From Pseudomonadota bacterium (GTDB lineage: Bacteria; Myxococcota; Myxococcia; Myxococcales; Anaeromyxobacteraceae): a DNA stretch of 8,577 nt. The notes under the pieces were generated by a model. That model did no database searches, was not told the origin of the DNA, and saw nothing but the letters and a program-made list of their open reading frames with translations. The position numbers and the translations under genes are program-made. The stretch spans positions 1-8,577 of the forward strand of contig JAEYOU010000512.1 in the NCBI GenBank assembly GCA_023411405.1, written 5' to 3'. This document shows, piece by piece, positions 5,707 to 8,577 of this stretch (its first letter is position 1; every line of letters starts with the position of its first letter).

Positions 5707-6285
5707 TCAGCCAGCCTGCGCGAGCCCTGCCCCGCCGGTGATCGGCAGGAGGAAGCGCAGCAGCGCCACCAGGCGGCCCTCGGCGTCGCCGCCGAAGCGC
5801 TCGAGCAGCGAGGCCGGCAGGAGGTCGCGCTCGACCGGCGGCAGGAAGGCCGCGGCCGCCGCCTTCCAGAAGGCGTTCTCGGCGAAGGCCTCCTGCCACC
5901 ACACCCGCCACCGCTCCACCGTCCGGCGGCTCACCCCGAGGTGCTCGCGCAGCTTCTTCATCCGCGCCGGCGTCGCCCCGTGCCGCATCGCCGAGACGAG
6001 CACCAGTACCGCACCCAGGTACACCTTTCGCCCGAGGAAGCGGAGCGAGGGTGGGGTATGGCGCGTCCGGCAGCCATCCGCCGCGCAGCAGAAACTGCAG
6101 CGGCGCGTCGAGTCGTCGCCGAGATCGAACGGGACCCCTCTCGGCTTCCGCCTGAAGACGGCGGAATGCAGGACGGCGCCGCAGAGACGGCAACCACCAG
6201 CCTTCACCTCGGCCGCACGGTCCTCGTCATACCGACCGAGGACCAGGTACAACTTCGGATCGCACACCAGCTTCCACCACGACAA
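5707..6285 (-). CDS. Zinc-ribbon/helix-turn-helix protein of transposon
   Basis: A 192-residue protein with a Cys-rich N-terminal half: CRLCG at residues 32-36, then CSFCCAADGCRTRHTPPS (63-80) with further Cys/His ligands. Together these suggest a zinc ribbon like those heading transposase-associated proteins. The segment FLGRKVYLGAVLVLVSAM links it to a helix-turn-helix (LREHLGVSRRTVERWRVWW, about 112-130). The C-terminal 60 residues are hydrophobic and Arg-rich. The start is TTG at 6283-6285, chosen because AAGGAGG lies five bases upstream. From memory, proteins of this make-up often sit directly upstream of this kind of DDE transposase and its ATPases in high-GC proteobacteria, so I place it in the same element. 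It is probably a DNA-binding regulator or end/target recognition factor; it has no DDE residues of its own. An 89-base gap separates it from the transposase. Confidence 0.72.
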   Translation of the reverse strand: MSWWKLVCDPKLYLVLGRYDEDRAAEVKAGGCRLCGAVLHSAVFRRKPRGVPFDLGDDSTRRCSFCCAADGCRTRHTPPSLRFLGRKVYLGAVLVLVSAMRHGATPARMKKLREHLGVSRRTVERWRVWWQEAFAENAFWKAAAAAFLPPVERDLLPASLLERFGGDAEGRLVALLRFLLPITGGAGLAQAG

Positions 6286-6297
6286 GAGGACCTCCTT
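6284..6297. promoter_or_regulatory. Interlocked ribosome binding sites of two divergent genes
   Basis: On the minus strand AAGGAGG (6291-6297) serves the TTG at 6283-6285. On the plus strand AAGAGGA (6284-6290) serves the TTG at 6296-6298. Each site overlaps the start codon of the opposite gene, and each is five bases from its own start. Both sites decide the otherwise unusual TTG starts. Promoters for either gene must lie inside the other gene. Confidence 0.6.
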
Positions 6298-7246
6298 GAG
6301 CGTTCACCCTGCCGAGCCGCCTCGAAACGAGACCGTCAGCCTCGACGGTGCCTCCGCGGTCGCGAGCGGCCCATCATGGCAGCTCTTCCCGAACGGCTTG
6401 CTCGTGTTCGGGCGCGACATCGCTCCCGGCGGGCCCGCCCGCTTGCTCGTCTCGTCGCCCCAGATCTGCATCCATCCCGCGTGCACCTGCCGCGAGATCA
6501 CGCTGAAGGGGGTCGAGGTCGAAATCGCTGCGCCGCCGGAGAGCTTCGAGGAGTTTCGGCGTCTCCTCGATGCAGGTCAGTCCAAGTTCTTCCAGATCGA
6601 CCTCGACTTCGGCCTGGTGGATCGGATCCGGGGCGATGACCCGCGCCCGCCTTTGGATGACGAGTGGCTCGTGTTCCTCCGCGGTCAGGTGGACGGGGAA
6701 CTCCTCGATCGCCTGCACGAACGGTGGACCAGAGCCAAGGGCATCAAGGAGGAACGAGGCTGGCGCTCCATCGACTGGAGCAAGCGAGATCCCCACGTGA
6801 TGGTCGTCTGGGAAGAGATGTTCCCCGAGGACCGCGTCGATCACTTCCTCCTCGGCGGTCGCGTCTTCTTTGCCTCCGAGCACTACTGCAGAAAGCCGGG
6901 CTGCTCGTGCGGCGAAGCACGCCTGGGCTTCACAGAGATCGAGGACGGCAGGAAGTACCGCGACCTCGGATCCGTCCGGGTCACCCTACCGAGTGGCACG
7001 GCTCGCGAGCGCGACGTGCCCCGCCGCGACGCCGCCCTCTTCGATGCACTCTGCGCTGCCTACCAGAAACGCCACCGCGTTGGCACCCGTCTGGCCGAGC
7101 GCAACCGCCGGATCCAACTCATCGCACCCAACCTCGCGAGCGCGTCGGTGGCGAATCCGTCCCCGCCTTCCCTCCCCAGGACGGGACGCAACGATCCCTG
7201 CCCGTGCGGCTCAGGGAAGAAGTTCAAGCGCTGCTGCGGAGGCTGA
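6296..7246 (+). CDS. SEC-C zinc-motif protein of unknown function
   Basis: A 316-residue soluble protein ending in a textbook SEC-C motif (RNDPCPCGSGKKFKRCC; Cys302, 304, 313, 314), the zinc-binding element first seen at the SecA C-terminus and present in many unrelated proteins. Two further Cys clusters share identical spacing C-x4-C-x-C: CIHPACTC (58-65) and CRKPGCSC (198-205). Each is preceded by a hydrophobic beta-rich segment (LFPNGLLVFGRD; DHFLLGGRVFFASEHY), so the body looks like two copies of one zinc module. The rest is acidic and helical. No enzymatic motif is seen. The TTG at 6296 is chosen for its ribosome binding site; codons upstream in frame run antisense to the zinc-ribbon gene and look non-coding. 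It may be transposon cargo or a resident gene at the insertion edge. The SEC-C call is firm; its cellular role is unknown. Confidence 0.82.
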   Translation: MSVHPAEPPRNETVSLDGASAVASGPSWQLFPNGLLVFGRDIAPGGPARLLVSSPQICIHPACTCREITLKGVEVEIAAPPESFEEFRRLLDAGQSKFFQIDLDFGLVDRIRGDDPRPPLDDEWLVFLRGQVDGELLDRLHERWTRAKGIKEERGWRSIDWSKRDPHVMVVWEEMFPEDRVDHFLLGGRVFFASEHYCRKPGCSCGEARLGFTEIEDGRKYRDLGSVRVTLPSGTARERDVPRRDAALFDALCAAYQKRHRVGTRLAERNRRIQLIAPNLASASVANPSPPSLPRTGRNDPCPCGSGKKFKRCCGG

Positions 7247-7303
7247 TGTCGCGCTCGTCACGCTCTTCGACGGGACCGACCCCCTGTCCCTCGATGACCG
7301 TGA

Positions 7304-8035
7304 CCAACAAGCGCCCGTTCACCATCGAAGTTCTGGCTCAGGCTCATAGCCGCTCTTCGAGCGAGCGCTGGCGGGGCCTTGCTGCAAGGTGTACCCGACA
7401 GCGTTCTCCTCAAGGCGCTGCTCGTTCATAGCGCTAGATGGGCGGAGCTTGGATCGGAGTACATCAAGTTGTTCCGGACGGAGCAGAATGCGAATCGGCT
7501 TGCTGAGGAGCTGTCGCGCCTCTTGGGATTCGGGAAGCTCTCGATTGCGAGTGTGGCCGAGTGCTCGCCCACGCGGGTGACCGCGTTGGGGGCGGGAGTC
7601 TTGGGCGAAGGCCTCGGCGCTGAGCACCGTTTCCCGCTGCCTCCGTCGCTGGCGGGGAAGCGTGGACGGCGAAGTCTTGCGGTAACCCTAGCTTGGTTCT
7701 CGCCCGTGAGTCCCACAACTCACCGCTGGCGGCAGGCTCATCTGTGGTTTGAGACGCCGAAGTCCAAGCTCAAGGTGAAGCGCGTCGGCCCTGATTGGCA
7801 AGCTGCTCAGCGGGGCACCGTTCAGCACGACTGCTTCGAGGGAGAGTCTGCGTCGGCATTCGTGGATCGGGATGATGTGGTGGTCCGGGTCAGCTGTCGA
7901 GAGGATGCCGCTGGGCTTGGTGTGCAGGTGCCGTACGCGTTGGCGGTGACGCTGGACGTTGCTCCCGAGCTCGGTATCGACATCTACGCCGAGATTCAGG
8001 AACGCGTACGGCAGCGCCTGCGCGTTCGTGCGTAG
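7304..8035 (+). pseudogene. S8 (subtilisin-like) peptidase, C-terminal remnant
   Basis: The open frame resembles the C-terminal region of a family of long S8 peptidases: LLKALLVHSARW (just after where the catalytic Ser region would end), LPPSLAGKRGRRSLAVTLAWFSP, an ALWF-like HLWFETP, QRGTVQHDCFEGESASAFVD, and a closing VPYALAVTLDVAPE. These match the family pattern as I recall it. The catalytic Asp, His and Ser segments are absent: the frame is closed upstream by TGA codons at 7295 and 7301, and homology fades before about 7340. The first usable start would be the TTG at 7379, giving 218 residues against the several hundred of intact members. No ribosome binding site is evident, so it is probably a dead fragment. 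Intact relatives often lie beside an AAA ATPase gene; none is present here. Composition is less GC-rich than the transposition operon. Confidence 0.68.
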
Positions 8036-8140
8036 TAAAGAGCGCTAGTTCTCCAAGCTAGAACATGCCGCTTGAAGTGGACAATGGGTTTCGGCGCGGA
8101 GGGATCAGAAAAGTGGCCTGCTCTTGCGGCATAAGTATTG

Positions 8141-8577
8141 ATGCCGAAGCCCAAGATAGCCGCAATCGTGGGTTCTACGCCGTGGTTTACAAGTGCGAGA
8201 ACCCGGAAACCTCAACCCCACCTGGACAAGAAGCGAGGGACCTACAAGCTCATCGTCTACCTCCCGACGGGCGAGCGAAAGTTCGTAAGAAGCAATCTGA
8301 GGGCGTTGGATCAGGCCCTGGCTGCGCAGGCGGAGTTGCAGGGCATGGTGGACGCGAAGGAAGCCGCGGCTGATGGGAGCGAAGTCACCGTGGCCGTGTA
8401 CTCCAGGAAGTGGCTCGCAGAGCGGACGAACGTCGATAAGGAACACGATGAGCCCGCCTTATTCACGCTGGGGCGATGAAACGACATGACGCGCATCACG
8501 GATGGCGTGGTACGACGGCGTTGCGAGGCGCTGTCGAACACGCACCGGGAGGCGCGTCATGGGTGAAGACCTTACTC
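8141..8577 (+). pseudogene. Tyrosine integrase N-terminus, decayed, runs off window
   Basis: The main frame contains KKRGTYKLIVYLPTGERKFV (a three-stranded AP2/arm-binding-like start), a helical stretch ALDQALAAQAELQGMVDAKE, and VTVAVYSRKWLAERTNVDKE, the usual opening of the SAM-like core-binding domain of phage-type integrases. The frame ends at a TGA (8477-8479), before any catalytic domain. Upstream, a more natural N-terminus (MPKPKI then RNRGFYAVVYKCENPET) is split between two frames. Downstream, integrase-like pieces (MKRHD; MTRITDGVVRRRCEALS) alternate between frames and meet another TGA at 8564-8566. This suggests several frameshifts or sequencing errors. The catalytic Arg/His/Tyr part would lie beyond the window. 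I am fairly sure it is an integrase relic and less sure of the exact breaks. Confidence 0.58.

Noticed and set aside
5618..6193. Long N-terminal extension of the transposase frame, up to 675 residues
   Set aside because: The extension is antisense to the zinc-ribbon/HTH gene, is Arg/Ala/Gly-rich without motifs, and the GTG at 5617 has a ribosome site and begins a normal transposase N-terminus.
7430..7437. AGCGCTAG repeated at 8041-8048 as a possible attachment-site pair
   Set aside because: Eight bases is chance level, and one copy lies inside the peptidase remnant frame.
8036..8140. Possible tRNA or attachment site before the integrase relic
   Set aside because: There is a short GTTCT/AGAAC inverted repeat (8047-8063) but no T-loop consensus or cloverleaf pairing.
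1..8577. CRISPR array or CRISPR-associated transposon
   Set aside because: No regularly spaced direct repeats and no Cas or TniQ-like protein are visible on either strand.

Overview
The window is very GC-rich, with heavy use of GTG and TTG start codons. Its genes resemble those of high-GC myxobacteria and relatives (Anaeromyxobacter, Myxococcus or Polyangium-like). That assignment rests on composition and family resemblance, not on a marker gene. There are no housekeeping genes, rRNA, tRNA or CRISPR array. The window reads as a patchwork of mobile and accessory DNA: one apparently intact transposition operon surrounded by broken recombinase and accessory genes.

Layout. (1) 1-348 holds no convincing gene, only two inverted repeats and a possible promoter. 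(2) 349-775 holds a small unknown gene followed by the first 54 codons of a large serine recombinase, cut off just after its catalytic-serine segment. (3) 753-2290 holds two tightly linked plus-strand genes, visibly less GC-rich than their surroundings: an unrecognised soluble protein and a small lipoprotein. They could be an effector and its immunity partner, but this is only a hypothesis. (4) 2291-2382 is a convergent gap holding a large imperfect hairpin made of TTCCC repeats. (5) 2383-6285, all minus strand, is a four-gene transposition module: a zinc-ribbon/HTH protein, a DDE transposase with a Mu/TniA-like C-terminal part, an ExeA/TniB-like AAA ATPase, and a RepA/RecA-type ATPase. The last three are joined by 4-base GTGA stop/start overlaps. 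(6) 6296-7246, plus strand, is an intact SEC-C zinc-motif protein whose TTG start lies only 10 bases from the divergent TTG start of the zinc-ribbon gene. (7) 7304-8035 is the C-terminal remnant of an S8 (subtilisin-like) peptidase. (8) 8141-8577 is a decayed tyrosine integrase running off the window.

How it fits together. The three minus-strand ATPase/transposase genes look like a co-translated transposition machine: a DDE catalytic subunit, a target-selecting AAA+ partner and a second ATPase of unknown role. The zinc-ribbon/HTH protein upstream is a candidate regulator or end-binding factor. The truncated serine recombinase, the decayed integrase and the peptidase fragment suggest repeated insertion and deletion at one hot spot. 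I could not identify the terminal repeats of the transposon, so its limits, and whether the SEC-C gene is cargo, remain open.
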